Assembly (NCBI RefSeq): GCF_003490595.1 | Contig: NZ_QQGY01000003.1 | Location: 143,311 to 207,310, forward strand | Origin: Haemophilus haemolyticus_L | GTDB lineage: Bacteria; Pseudomonadota; Gammaproteobacteria; Enterobacterales; Pasteurellaceae | Reading direction: 5' to 3' | DNA: 64,000 bases | Shown: piece after piece, positions 50,158 to 58,526 of the stretch | Layout of the letters: each line of letters starts with the position of its first letter | How positions within the stretch are numbered: position 1 is the stretch's first letter | Program-made: the position numbers and the translations under genes | The notes under the pieces: generated by a model | Database searches by the model: none | Seen by the model: the letters and a program-made list of their open reading frames with translations, nothing else | What the model was told of the DNA's origin: nothing

Positions 50158-51702
50158 TTATAGTGCGACTGGTTGGATGTAACCTAAGTTAGCTAAAGTT
50201 TCACAAAGAGAATTACACAATCCTGAACAATCATATTCTTCATCAATAAGTTTATTATTGTTCATATCTCTGTATTCATTCTGAATTAAATATTCTTTAA
50301 GTGAAGCGTTCAGTGCTTTTTTGGTTGTTGGTTTTTCCATTTGGGACATTATGTGAAGATGAAGTTTATTCAAATCTTCAATACTTCCATTATACATATT
50401 GCCCGCACCAATATATTCATTTGCACCCTCTAACAAAGCTTGTATATATTGAGTAAACCGTTTTGGTACATAAGTTTTGTTATCTTCAAATGCATATATT
50501 TGATATGGTGTGTGGAAAACATTGATATAGCCTAGAACTGTAGATAGTAATACAGAAGAGTAAATTTCATTTTTAGTGATATTTTTAAACTCTTTATTAT
50601 TCGATACATAATCAGTTAATGATTTAATAGTAAAACTACCCACTTGATAAATAAAGTGTTCAAGTAATCTTGCTGCGTCTTTATTATTGAATATATTGCT
50701 CAGATTATTTTTTTTGTTTTGGTTAATAAAAGTTAATTTATTCAATAATGCTTTATCAATGATTTCTGTACGGTTAATTTTATCTTGTAAATGAGCATGG
50801 CATAGTAAACTTCTTCTAAATGCTACATCGTAAAGATAATCTAGGCATTGCTCACGTGCAACATAATCTGTTTCGGATAATTGATTGATCATGTCACGTA
50901 AATATTGTGGCATCCAAGAAATATATGAAAGTTGAAAATCTGTATCACCAATATAAGCTAATTGATGTTGATTGACGCTATCTACAAATTGATTTAAATA
51001 GAGAGGGTCATTGTGATATTCAAGATATTCATGTGCAATATAATGGTCATCTTGATTTTGAATAGTATCAAAATTTGAAATTCTAAATTTATTTCGTTCT
51101 TTTTCTGATTCAATAGATTTAATTGCATCGGAGAATAACTGAACAACGGCCTTGCCACGACGAGTTTGTTCTGCAAGCGGCAAATCCTGCGTATATTTAT
51201 TGGCATAAAGCATAATATCTCGTGCAACTTCACGGCTTTTCCAACCTGGATAGGTATTATAAGAAATATAAGCAATACCATTCGGGGTTAAATTTTCGCG
51301 ACAAATTTCAAGAATTTTATCTTTCACATTATCAGGCACCCAAGAATAAATACCATGCACGAGAATATAGTCAAACATGCCAAATTCAGGCGTAATATCG
51401 AGAATATTTTTTGCTTCTAAACGAACATTTGTTAATCCCATTGATTTAATAATTTCATTACCTTGGGTAATTTGGATTTCTGATAAATCAATACCTACAA
51501 ATTCTGTATCAGGATAATAAACCGCTTGAGAAATTAAGTTCCCACCAAAAGAAGAACCTAGTTCTAATACTTTAGCACCTTTGAGTGCTGGAGGGGTTAA
51601 TCCCCATAATGTTGCATTCCCTTCCAAAAGCGCAATGCTCGTGTAAGAAAAGGGTTTTGAGTAGTATCTAAGTTCGTCGTAAGAGTTATTTTGCTCGGTC
51701 AT
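50158..51702 (-). CDS. SAM-dependent methyltransferase with regulatory domain
   Basis: The 514-residue protein has a class I methyltransferase domain (residues ~40-170: motif I KVLELGSSFGGNLIS, motif II acid in VGIDLSEIQI, motif IV FDYILVHGIYSWV) followed by a large C-terminal region resembling the methyltransferase regulatory (PKMT-like) domain of Rickettsia lysine methyltransferases. The substrate is unknown; a surface protein lysine is one possibility from the family. It is a single gene with its own terminator, between hitA and ybeZ. Confidence 0.82.
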   Translation of the reverse strand: MTEQNNSYDELRYYSKPFSYTSIALLEGNATLWGLTPPALKGAKVLELGSSFGGNLISQAVYYPDTEFVGIDLSEIQITQGNEIIKSMGLTNVRLEAKNILDITPEFGMFDYILVHGIYSWVPDNVKDKILEICRENLTPNGIAYISYNTYPGWKSREVARDIMLYANKYTQDLPLAEQTRRGKAVVQLFSDAIKSIESEKERNKFRISNFDTIQNQDDHYIAHEYLEYHNDPLYLNQFVDSVNQHQLAYIGDTDFQLSYISWMPQYLRDMINQLSETDYVAREQCLDYLYDVAFRRSLLCHAHLQDKINRTEIIDKALLNKLTFINQNKKNNLSNIFNNKDAARLLEHFIYQVGSFTIKSLTDYVSNNKEFKNITKNEIYSSVLLSTVLGYINVFHTPYQIYAFEDNKTYVPKRFTQYIQALLEGANEYIGAGNMYNGSIEDLNKLHLHIMSQMEKPTTKKALNASLKEYLIQNEYRDMNNNKLIDEEYDCSGLCNSLCETLANLGYIQPVAL

Positions 51703-51836
51703 AATATATCCAGTTTATCACATAATTAAAGTCGCATATTATAGAGGGAATAGGGATAAAAACAAAGCGATGATTATTTCCCATGAACTGGTAATTACGC
51801 TAGAATAACAGCAATTTTCACCAGCTTAGTATCCTC

Positions 51837-52919
51837 ATGCTTTCATTTACTCTCGAACCTCAAGATAACGCACGTTTGCAATCTTTATGCGGTGCATTTG
51901 ATGAGCATCTAAAACTTATCGAAAAAGAATTTAATCTTGTCATTGCTCGTCATAATTTCACTTTTAATATTGATATTATGGAAGAGGAGCAAAAACCTCA
52001 TCATGCAAAATTGATAAAAAGTGCGGTGAAATTAATTCAAGATTTGTATGTAGAAACTGCGCCCGTAAAAGGTAAAGTGAAAGAGTTAGATTTGGAAGAT
52101 GTGCATATGGCTTTACAAGAAAGCCGAATGCTATCTCAAGTTGAACCGAACCGTGCTGAAAATAATGTTTTCAGTACAACGATTAAAACTAAACGAGGTG
52201 TGATTAAACCTCGAGGCGAAAATCAAGTTCAATATTTGCATAATATTTTAACTCACGATATTAGTTTTGGTATTGGCCCTGCGGGAACGGGGAAAACATT
52301 CTTAGCGGTTGCTGCGGCAGTGGAGGCTTTAGAGCGTCAAGAAATTCGTCGCGTTTTACTCACTCGCCCTGCGGTGGAAGCGGGCGAAAAGCTAGGGTTT
52401 TTACCGGGGGATTTAGGTCAGAAAATCGAACCTTATTTACGTCCGCTTTATGATGCGTTGTTTGAAATGCTAGGTTTTGAGCGTGTGCAAAAATTAATGG
52501 AACGTAATGTTATTGAAATTGCTCCTTTGGCTTATATGCGTGGGCGTACACTTAATGATAGCTTTATTATTTTAGATGAAAGCCAAAACACGACAGTTGA
52601 GCAAATGAAAATGTTTTTAACCCGCATTGGTTTTAATTCTAAAGCCGTGATTACGGGCGATATTACGCAAATTGACTTACCTCGTAGCACAAAATCTGGT
52701 TTACGCCATGCTATTGAAGTGTTGGAAAAAGTATCAGAATTAAGTTTTAACTATTTTGATAGCAAAGATATTGTGCGTCATCCGGTGGTGGCTAAAGTCG
52801 TGCAAGCATACGAAGAATGGGAAGTGCAAGATGAAATTCGTCGAAAAGAATTAGCGGAGCTTCGTAAAGCCGAACGTGAAAAAGAGCGGTTAGAAATTAC
52901 AAAGAATTTAGGAGAGTGA
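51837..52919 (+). CDS. ybeZ: PhoH-like ATPase YbeZ
   Basis: The 360-residue PhoH-family protein has a Walker A GPAGTGKTFLAV (near residue 145), Walker B FIILDESQNTT, and the ITGDITQIDLPRSTKSGL segment. YbeZ partners with YbeY in 17S rRNA maturation and ribosome quality control, and the ybeY start is 1 nt after its stop, confirming the pair. An RNA-helicase-like activity is reported for the family. It begins the ybeZ-ybeY-HAD run. Confidence 0.94.
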   Translation: MLSFTLEPQDNARLQSLCGAFDEHLKLIEKEFNLVIARHNFTFNIDIMEEEQKPHHAKLIKSAVKLIQDLYVETAPVKGKVKELDLEDVHMALQESRMLSQVEPNRAENNVFSTTIKTKRGVIKPRGENQVQYLHNILTHDISFGIGPAGTGKTFLAVAAAVEALERQEIRRVLLTRPAVEAGEKLGFLPGDLGQKIEPYLRPLYDALFEMLGFERVQKLMERNVIEIAPLAYMRGRTLNDSFIILDESQNTTVEQMKMFLTRIGFNSKAVITGDITQIDLPRSTKSGLRHAIEVLEKVSELSFNYFDSKDIVRHPVVAKVVQAYEEWEVQDEIRRKELAELRKAEREKERLEITKNLGE

Positions 52920-52920
52920 A

Positions 52921-53385
52921 ATGGGAAGTATATTCGTTGATCTGCAAATTGCCACAGAAAATATAGAGGGGCTACCAACAGAAGAGCAAATTGTGCAGTG
53001 GGCAACAGCTGCGGTTCAACCGGAAGGGGATGAAGTTGAAATGACGGTTCGTATTGTGGATGAAGCCGAAAGCCATGAATTAAATTTGACTTATCGTGGC
53101 AAGGATCGCCCGACTAACGTGCTTTCATTTCCATTTGAATGCCCCGATGAGGTGGAGTTACCGTTGTTAGGGGATCTCGTTATTTGTCGTCAAGTCGTGG
53201 AGCGAGAAGCCGCAGAACAAGAGAAACCATTAATGGCGCATTGGGCGCATATGGTCGTGCATGGTAGTTTACATTTACTTGGTTATGATCATATTGAAGA
53301 CGATGAAGCGGAAGAAATGGAAAGTTTAGAAACCCAAATTATGCAAGGATTAGGCTTTGATGATCCTTATCTAGCAGAGAAATAA
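52921..53385 (+). CDS. ybeY: Endoribonuclease YbeY
   Basis: The 154-residue zinc endoribonuclease for 16S rRNA 3' maturation and ribosome quality control has the zinc motif H-x3-H-x5-H in VVHGSLHLLGYDHIEDDEAEEME and the conserved GKDRPTNVLSFPFE. AGGAG overlaps the end of ybeZ. The HAD phosphatase gene follows after 15 nt. Essential in several bacteria. Confidence 0.96.
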   Translation: MGSIFVDLQIATENIEGLPTEEQIVQWATAAVQPEGDEVEMTVRIVDEAESHELNLTYRGKDRPTNVLSFPFECPDEVELPLLGDLVICRQVVEREAAEQEKPLMAHWAHMVVHGSLHLLGYDHIEDDEAEEMESLETQIMQGLGFDDPYLAEK

Positions 53386-53400
53386 TCTTTATTCGGAGTA

Positions 53401-54189
53401 ATGATGTATAAAGCGATATTTAGTGATTTTGATGGCACGTTATTAACCTCTCAACATACGATTTCCCCTCGAACTGTTGCAGCAATTAAGCGTTTAACGG
53501 CAAATGGTATTCCTTTTGTACCAATTTCGGCGCGTTCTCCTTTAGGTATTTTGCCTTATTGGAAACAGCTTGAAACGAATAATGTGCTTGTTGCATTTAG
53601 TGGCGCGCTTATTTTGAATCAACATCTTGAACCAATTTATAGCGTACAAATTGATCCAAAAGATATTTTAGATATTAATACCGTTTTGGCGGATCACCCT
53701 TTGCTTGGCGTGAATTATTATACAAATAATGATTGCCATGCTCGCGATGTAGAAAATAAATGGGTGATTTATGAACGCAGCGTCACCAAAATTGAGATTC
53801 ATCCTTTTGATGAAGTTGCGGCTCGTTCGCCACATAAAATTCAAATTATTGGGGAAGCAGAAGAAATCATTGAGATTGAAATTATTTTAAAGGAAAAATT
53901 TCCACATCTGAGTATTTGTCGTTCTCATGCTAACTTTTTAGAGGTGATGCACAAGAGTGCAACCAAAGGAAGTGCGGTGCGTTTTTTGGAAGATTATTTT
54001 GGCGTAAAAACCGATGAAGTGATTGCATTTGGTGATAATTTTAATGATTTGGATATGCTAGAACATGTTGGGCTTGGGGTGGCAATGGGAAATGCACCTG
54101 ATGAAATTAAAAAAGCTGCAAATGTAGTCACCGCGACCAATAATGAAGATGGGTTAGCATTAATTTTGGAAGAAAAATTTCCTGAATAA
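53401..54189 (+). CDS. Cof-type HAD sugar-phosphate phosphatase
   Basis: The 262-residue HAD superfamily protein of the Cof/YidA class has nucleophile motif DFDGTLL (D9/D11), motif II SARSPLG, a C2B-type cap in the middle, and motif IV FGDNFNDLDMLEHVG near residue 210. These enzymes hydrolyse phosphorylated sugars or cofactors; substrate not assignable here. It follows ybeY in the same run and ends at a terminator. Confidence 0.9.
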   Translation: MMYKAIFSDFDGTLLTSQHTISPRTVAAIKRLTANGIPFVPISARSPLGILPYWKQLETNNVLVAFSGALILNQHLEPIYSVQIDPKDILDINTVLADHPLLGVNYYTNNDCHARDVENKWVIYERSVTKIEIHPFDEVAARSPHKIQIIGEAEEIIEIEIILKEKFPHLSICRSHANFLEVMHKSATKGSAVRFLEDYFGVKTDEVIAFGDNFNDLDMLEHVGLGVAMGNAPDEIKKAANVVTATNNEDGLALILEEKFPE

Positions 54190-54198
54190 TTGGCAAGA

Positions 54199-54224
54199 AA
54201 AAGGCTCTCAAACGAGAGCCTTGT
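54199..54224. terminator. Terminator after the HAD gene
   Basis: AAGGCTCTC-AAAC-GAGAGCCTT 9-bp stem between convergent genes. Confidence 0.85.
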
Positions 54225-54226
54225 AG

Positions 54227-56035
54227 TTATGAATTTTTTGATTCTTTTGAATTATACATATCTTCAATTTGCTTACGATAACGCTCTAAAATCACTTTTC
54301 TACGTAATTTTAATGTTGGTGTAATTTCACCTAATTTGATGCTGAATGCTTGAGAAAGTAACGTGAATTTTTTTACTTGCTCGAAATGAGCCAATTCTTT
54401 TTGCACCGCATTAATACGTTGCTCAAACATTTTCAGAATGTCAGAATTTTTTAATAATTCTAAACGGTCATGATATTTAATATTGAGCTGTTTAGCGTGC
54501 TCTTCCAAACTATCAAAGCAAGGCACAATAAGCGCGGATACATATTTTTTCGCATCGGCGATGATCGCAATTTGTTCGATAAATTTATCTTTACCGATTT
54601 TGCTTTCGATATATTGTGGCGCGATATATTTGCCGTTTGAGGTTTTCATTAATTCTTTAATACGATCGGTAATAAATAAATTCCCTTGTTCGTCAAACTC
54701 TCCCGCATCGCCAGTTTTTAAGAAACCATCTTCTGTAAAGGCTTGAGCCGTTTCTTCTGGCTTCTTATAATAGCCTTTCATCACCATTCCGCCACGCACG
54801 AGGATTTCATTATTTTCCCCAATTTTAACTTCCGCTTTTGGCATGAGTGTGCCGATTGAATTTGGGTTAAATTGGAAATCATGCCAGCAAGAAACGGTCG
54901 CAGTTGTTTCTGTCATGCCATAGCCTAATTTGATGTTGATACCAATAGCATGGAAAAATAGCCCAATAGCAGGTTCTAATTTTGCTCCTCCGCAAGGCAT
55001 CATTTTTATATGCCCCCCCAATAATTGGCGAAGTTTTGAGAGCACTAATTTATCTGCCAAAGCAAATTGTTTTTTCAATAAGAACGGAATAGTTTTGTTA
55101 TTTGCACGTAAATCAAAGTGTTTTTGTCCTACGGAAATTGCCCAATGGAACATTATTTGGCGAAGTTTTGGTGCTTTTTGAACTTTATCCAATACGGCGG
55201 CATAAATTTTTTCGTAAAAACGTGGTACGGCACACATTAAAGTTGGGCGAATTTCCGTTAAAGCTGACCGCACTTGATTGGTGTCTTCTAAATAGCAAAG
55301 TATTGCACCTCTATGAAGAATATAAGCCGCCCAGGCTCGTTCAAAAATATGAGAGAACGGTAAAAAAGAAAGTGAAACGTCCTGATCTGTCACATTAAGT
55401 GAAAGATCATGTGTTTCTAATTGGTGAGCGAGATTAGCGTAATCTAGCATGACACCTTTAGGCTCTCCAGTAGTGCCAGAGGTATAAATAATCGTAAATA
55501 AATCCGATAATTGTTTTTGGTTTAAGCGTTGAGTCAGTTCATCTTGTTGTACGTTTGAACCTGTTTCAATAAAACTTTTCCAAGTGCAAGAAAGGGGATC
55601 TTGTTGTAATTGAATTGTGGATTTCATTGCCACAATTTTTTGTAATTTTGGACAATGATGAGCAATTTCCAATGCTTGATCGTATTGCTCTTGATCGCCG
55701 ACGAATAGAATTTTTACATCGGCATGATTTAGGATAAATTCTGCTTGCTGGGCTGTATTGGTTGCGTAAATAGGTACTGTGATTGCTCGAATTTGTAAGG
55801 CCGCAATGTCAGCGATTGTCCAACGTTCCATATTATGGGCAAAAATGCCGATTTTATCTTGCACGCCAATACTGTGAGCAAGCAATGCTCGAGAAAGTTG
55901 ATTGAGTTGCTCTTGAAAGTTTTTCCAAGAGATATCTCTCCACAAGCCGTGTTCTTTATAGCGAAGTGCGGTCATATTTGCACGAGTTTTGGCTTGTTGT
56001 TGAATACGATGAACAAAATGGAGCTCAAGATTCAT
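54227..56035 (-). CDS. Long-chain acyl-CoA synthetase (AMP-forming)
   Basis: The 602-residue adenylate-forming enzyme activates fatty acids with ATP and CoA. Motifs are the AMP-binding P-loop FTIIYTSGTTGEPKGVMLDY (residues ~175-195), GYGMTETTATVS, and KTGDAGEFDEQGNLFITDRIKE. The architecture resembles eukaryote-like FadD/Faa rather than E. coli FadD (561 aa). H. influenzae lacks a full beta-oxidation pathway, so its likely use is incorporation of host fatty acids into phospholipid. It is a single gene upstream of gapA's terminator. Confidence 0.9.
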   Translation of the reverse strand: MNLELHFVHRIQQQAKTRANMTALRYKEHGLWRDISWKNFQEQLNQLSRALLAHSIGVQDKIGIFAHNMERWTIADIAALQIRAITVPIYATNTAQQAEFILNHADVKILFVGDQEQYDQALEIAHHCPKLQKIVAMKSTIQLQQDPLSCTWKSFIETGSNVQQDELTQRLNQKQLSDLFTIIYTSGTTGEPKGVMLDYANLAHQLETHDLSLNVTDQDVSLSFLPFSHIFERAWAAYILHRGAILCYLEDTNQVRSALTEIRPTLMCAVPRFYEKIYAAVLDKVQKAPKLRQIMFHWAISVGQKHFDLRANNKTIPFLLKKQFALADKLVLSKLRQLLGGHIKMMPCGGAKLEPAIGLFFHAIGINIKLGYGMTETTATVSCWHDFQFNPNSIGTLMPKAEVKIGENNEILVRGGMVMKGYYKKPEETAQAFTEDGFLKTGDAGEFDEQGNLFITDRIKELMKTSNGKYIAPQYIESKIGKDKFIEQIAIIADAKKYVSALIVPCFDSLEEHAKQLNIKYHDRLELLKNSDILKMFEQRINAVQKELAHFEQVKKFTLLSQAFSIKLGEITPTLKLRRKVILERYRKQIEDMYNSKESKNS

Positions 56036-56189
56036 ATTAACCCTATTTTTTTGATTTTATTGAGCGAACAGTTGTGCGCTAATATAATCTTAAATAGGAA
56101 TGAAAGCTAGAAGAATATTGATTTTTTAAATTATTTTTAGTGATCCCTTGTTCATTTTTAGATCATAAATTAAATTCTAGATAATAAAA

Positions 56190-56217
56190 AACCGCTCCGA
56201 AGAGCGGTTAATTTTTT
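56190..56217 (-). terminator. gapA terminator
   Basis: AACCGCTC / GAGCGGTT stem with a short loop and T/A runs on both sides, just after the gapA stop on the minus strand. Confidence 0.85.
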
Positions 56218-56228
56218 CAAAGTTTTAA

Positions 56229-57248
56229 TTAGCCTTTGTAGTTGTAGATATGAGCTACTAAGTCTAATACTTTGTTTGAGTAACCCGTTTCGTTATCGTA
56301 CCAAGATACTAATTTAACGAAAGAATCAGTTAATGCGATACCAGCGTCTGCATCAAATACAGAAGTTAAAGCACAACCGTTGAAGTCAGTAGAAACAACA
56401 GCATCTTCAGTGTAACCTAATACGCCTTTTAATTCACCATTGAAAGTTTTACCTTCAGCTGCATCTTTGATTGCTTGTTTGATTGCATCGTAAGAAGCTG
56501 GTTTTTCAAGGTTAACAGTTAAGTCAACAACAGATACGTTTGGAGTTGGAACACGGAAAGCCATACCAGTTAATTTACCGTTTAATGCAGGTAATACTTT
56601 ACCTACTGCTTTCGCTGCACCTGTTGAAGATGGAATGATGTTTTGTGATGCACCGCGGCCGCCGCGCCAGTCTTTAGCTGATGGGCCATCCACAGTTTTT
56701 TGAGTTGCAGTCGTTGCGTGAACAGTGGTCATTAAACCATCTTTAATACCGAAAGTTTCATGAACAACACGTGCTAAAGGAGCTAAACAGTTTGTTGTAC
56801 AAGATGCGTTAGAAACGATATCTTGACCTGCGTATGCGTTGAAGTTTACACCACGAACGAACATAGGGGTTGCATCTTTAGATGGACCAGTTAATACAAC
56901 TTTTTTCGCGCCTGCAGTGATATGTTTACGAGCAGTTTCATCAGTTAAGAATAAACCGGTCGCTTCAACAGCGATATCAACACCGATTGCACCCCAGTTT
57001 AAGTTTGCTGGATCACGTTCTGCAGTTACACGGATAGTTTTACCATTAACCACTAAGTTACCATCTTTCACTTCAACAGTGCCATCGAAACGACCGTGAG
57101 TTGAATCATATTTTAACATATAAGCCATGTATTCAACGTCGATTAAGTCGTTGATACCTACAACTTCGATGTCGTCACGGTTTTGTGCAGCACGGAATAC
57201 GATACGACCGATACGGCCGAAACCATTGATACCAATTTTAATTGCCAT
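56229..57248 (-). CDS. gapA: Glyceraldehyde-3-phosphate dehydrogenase
   Basis: Glycolytic enzyme: glyceraldehyde 3-phosphate plus NAD and Pi to 1,3-bisphosphoglycerate. The 339-residue protein has the Rossmann start IKIGINGFGRIGRIVFRAA, the catalytic cysteine in VSNASCTTNCLAPLA (near residue 153), HATTATQKTVDGPS and SWYDNETGYSNKVL. Its codon choice is more biased than in neighbouring genes, fitting high expression. A CRP-type site lies about 60 nt upstream of the predicted start. Confidence 0.97.
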   Translation of the reverse strand: MAIKIGINGFGRIGRIVFRAAQNRDDIEVVGINDLIDVEYMAYMLKYDSTHGRFDGTVEVKDGNLVVNGKTIRVTAERDPANLNWGAIGVDIAVEATGLFLTDETARKHITAGAKKVVLTGPSKDATPMFVRGVNFNAYAGQDIVSNASCTTNCLAPLARVVHETFGIKDGLMTTVHATTATQKTVDGPSAKDWRGGRGASQNIIPSSTGAAKAVGKVLPALNGKLTGMAFRVPTPNVSVVDLTVNLEKPASYDAIKQAIKDAAEGKTFNGELKGVLGYTEDAVVSTDFNGCALTSVFDADAGIALTDSFVKLVSWYDNETGYSNKVLDLVAHIYNYKG

Positions 57249-57327
57249 AAGATTTTCACCTTTTATTTAAGTTAAACAAATCTGTTTGCTTTGAGTAATA
57301 CTGCTCACTCAGTAAGACAGCGCACAG

Positions 57328-57333
57328 AGTATA
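57328..57333 (-). promoter_or_regulatory. gapA -10 element
   Basis: The minus strand reads TATACT, predicting a start near 57321. No good -35 is present at 17 nt (TAGTTT), which suits an activator-dependent promoter. Confidence 0.55.
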
Positions 57334-57374
57334 GCACGAGCATTTTTATAAAACTATAAACCCTACCACTTTTT

Positions 57375-57390
57375 TGTGATCTATATCAAA
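57375..57390. promoter_or_regulatory. CRP site upstream of gapA
   Basis: TGTGA-TCTATA-TCAAA matches TGTGA-n6-TCACA at 9 of 10 positions. Its centre is about 61.5 nt upstream of the predicted gapA start, the class I activator position. It could also affect divergent gmk. Confidence 0.6.
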
Positions 57391-57498
57391 TCATCATTAG
57401 AATGAAAAAGTACCGTAAAAAATCACCGCACTTTTGATGATTTTTTATAGAGAAATCTGCATAATAGACTGAAATTGTTAGAGAAGGTTAAATGTTCT

Positions 57499-58125
57499 AT
57501 GTCTCAAGGTAATCTTTATATTTTATCTGCACCAAGTGGTGCGGGAAAATCTTCGTTAATTTCAGCATTATTGGCATCAGATAGTTCAACTCAAAAAATG
57601 GTGTCTGTGTCACATACGACCCGTGCTCCACGCCCGGGTGAAGTTGAAGGCGTACACTATTATTTTGTATCAAAAGAAGAGTTTGAATCACTCATTGAGC
57701 AAGATTTATTTCTAGAATATGCCAAAGTTTTTGGTGGTAATTATTATGGAACCTCTTTACCTGCGATTGAAGAAAATTTAGCAAAAGGCATTGATGTATT
57801 TTTAGATATTGATTGGCAGGGTGCTCAACAAATCCGTAAAAAAGTGCCTTCGGTAAAAAGCATTTTTATTTTACCGCCTTCATTGCCTGAATTAGAGCGT
57901 CGTTTAATTGGTCGTGGGCAAGATAGTGAAGAGGTTATCGCTGAACGAATGTCAAAAGCAATCAGTGAAATTTCTCATTATGACGAATATGATTATGTCA
58001 TTGTGAATGATGATTTTGAGAAAGCATTAAAAGATTTACAAAGTATTTTGCAATCGGAACGCTTAACAAAAGATTATCAACAAAAACAAAATGCAATGTT
58101 AATTCAACAGCTACTAGCAAAATAG
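57499..58125 (+). CDS. gmk: Guanylate kinase
   Basis: Phosphorylates GMP to GDP. The 208-residue protein has the P-loop SAPSGAGKSSLISALL, the GMP-binding SHTTRAPRPGEVEGVHYYF, and DIDWQGAQQIRKK. A TTG 24 nt upstream is open in frame, but the ATG at 57499 (MSQGNLYILSAPSG) matches E. coli Gmk and gives the usual length. rpoZ and spoT follow as in enterobacteria, linking guanine nucleotide supply to ppGpp metabolism. Confidence 0.96.
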   Translation: MSQGNLYILSAPSGAGKSSLISALLASDSSTQKMVSVSHTTRAPRPGEVEGVHYYFVSKEEFESLIEQDLFLEYAKVFGGNYYGTSLPAIEENLAKGIDVFLDIDWQGAQQIRKKVPSVKSIFILPPSLPELERRLIGRGQDSEEVIAERMSKAISEISHYDEYDYVIVNDDFEKALKDLQSILQSERLTKDYQQKQNAMLIQQLLAK

Positions 58126-58187
58126 GGCGAAATTGAGTATTATAACACCCTTTCAATAGAGTAATTTTTGACAAATCGGAGTAAATT

Positions 58188-58454
58188 ATGGCTCGTGTTA
58201 CTGTGCAAGATGCAGTAGAAAAAATTGGTAACCGTTTTGATTTAATTTTAACGGCTGCGCGTCGTGCAAGACAATTACAACTTAACCAAAGTGCGCCGTT
58301 AGTGCCAGAAGATAATGATAAACCAACAGTAATTGCATTACGTGAAATCGAAAAAGGTTTGATTAATCAAGATATTATGGATGCACAAGAATTCCAAGAA
58401 ATGGCTAAAGTGCAAGAAACGGAAGAAGCAGCTGTTGCATTAATTACAGAATAA
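58188..58454 (+). CDS. rpoZ: RNA polymerase omega subunit
   Basis: The 88-residue protein starts MARVTVQDAVEKIGNRFDLILTAARRARQLQ, the conserved omega helix that latches the beta-prime C-terminus, and contains KPTVIALREIEKGLI. Omega helps core assembly and contributes a ppGpp site. The gene sits between gmk and spoT, the standard gammaproteobacterial order, and is separated from spoT by an inverted pair of uptake signals. Confidence 0.96.
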   Translation: MARVTVQDAVEKIGNRFDLILTAARRARQLQLNQSAPLVPEDNDKPTVIALREIEKGLINQDIMDAQEFQEMAKVQETEEAAVALITE

Positions 58455-58461
58455 TCTTTTA

Positions 58462-58500
58462 AAAGTGCGGTAAAAAATCACGATATTTTAACCGCACTTT
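58462..58500. terminator. Inverted uptake-signal pair between rpoZ and spoT
   Basis: AAAGTGCGGT (58462-58471) and ACCGCACTTT (58491-58500) form a 10-bp perfect stem. It may attenuate transcription into spoT. Confidence 0.7.
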
Positions 58501-58526
58501 CTCTTTCAACAATAAGTAGGTCTCCT

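Noticed and set aside
58488..58526. ATG start for spoT upstream of 58527
   Set aside because: No ATG, only an uptake-signal stem; TTG with an AGG upstream is the only plausible start.
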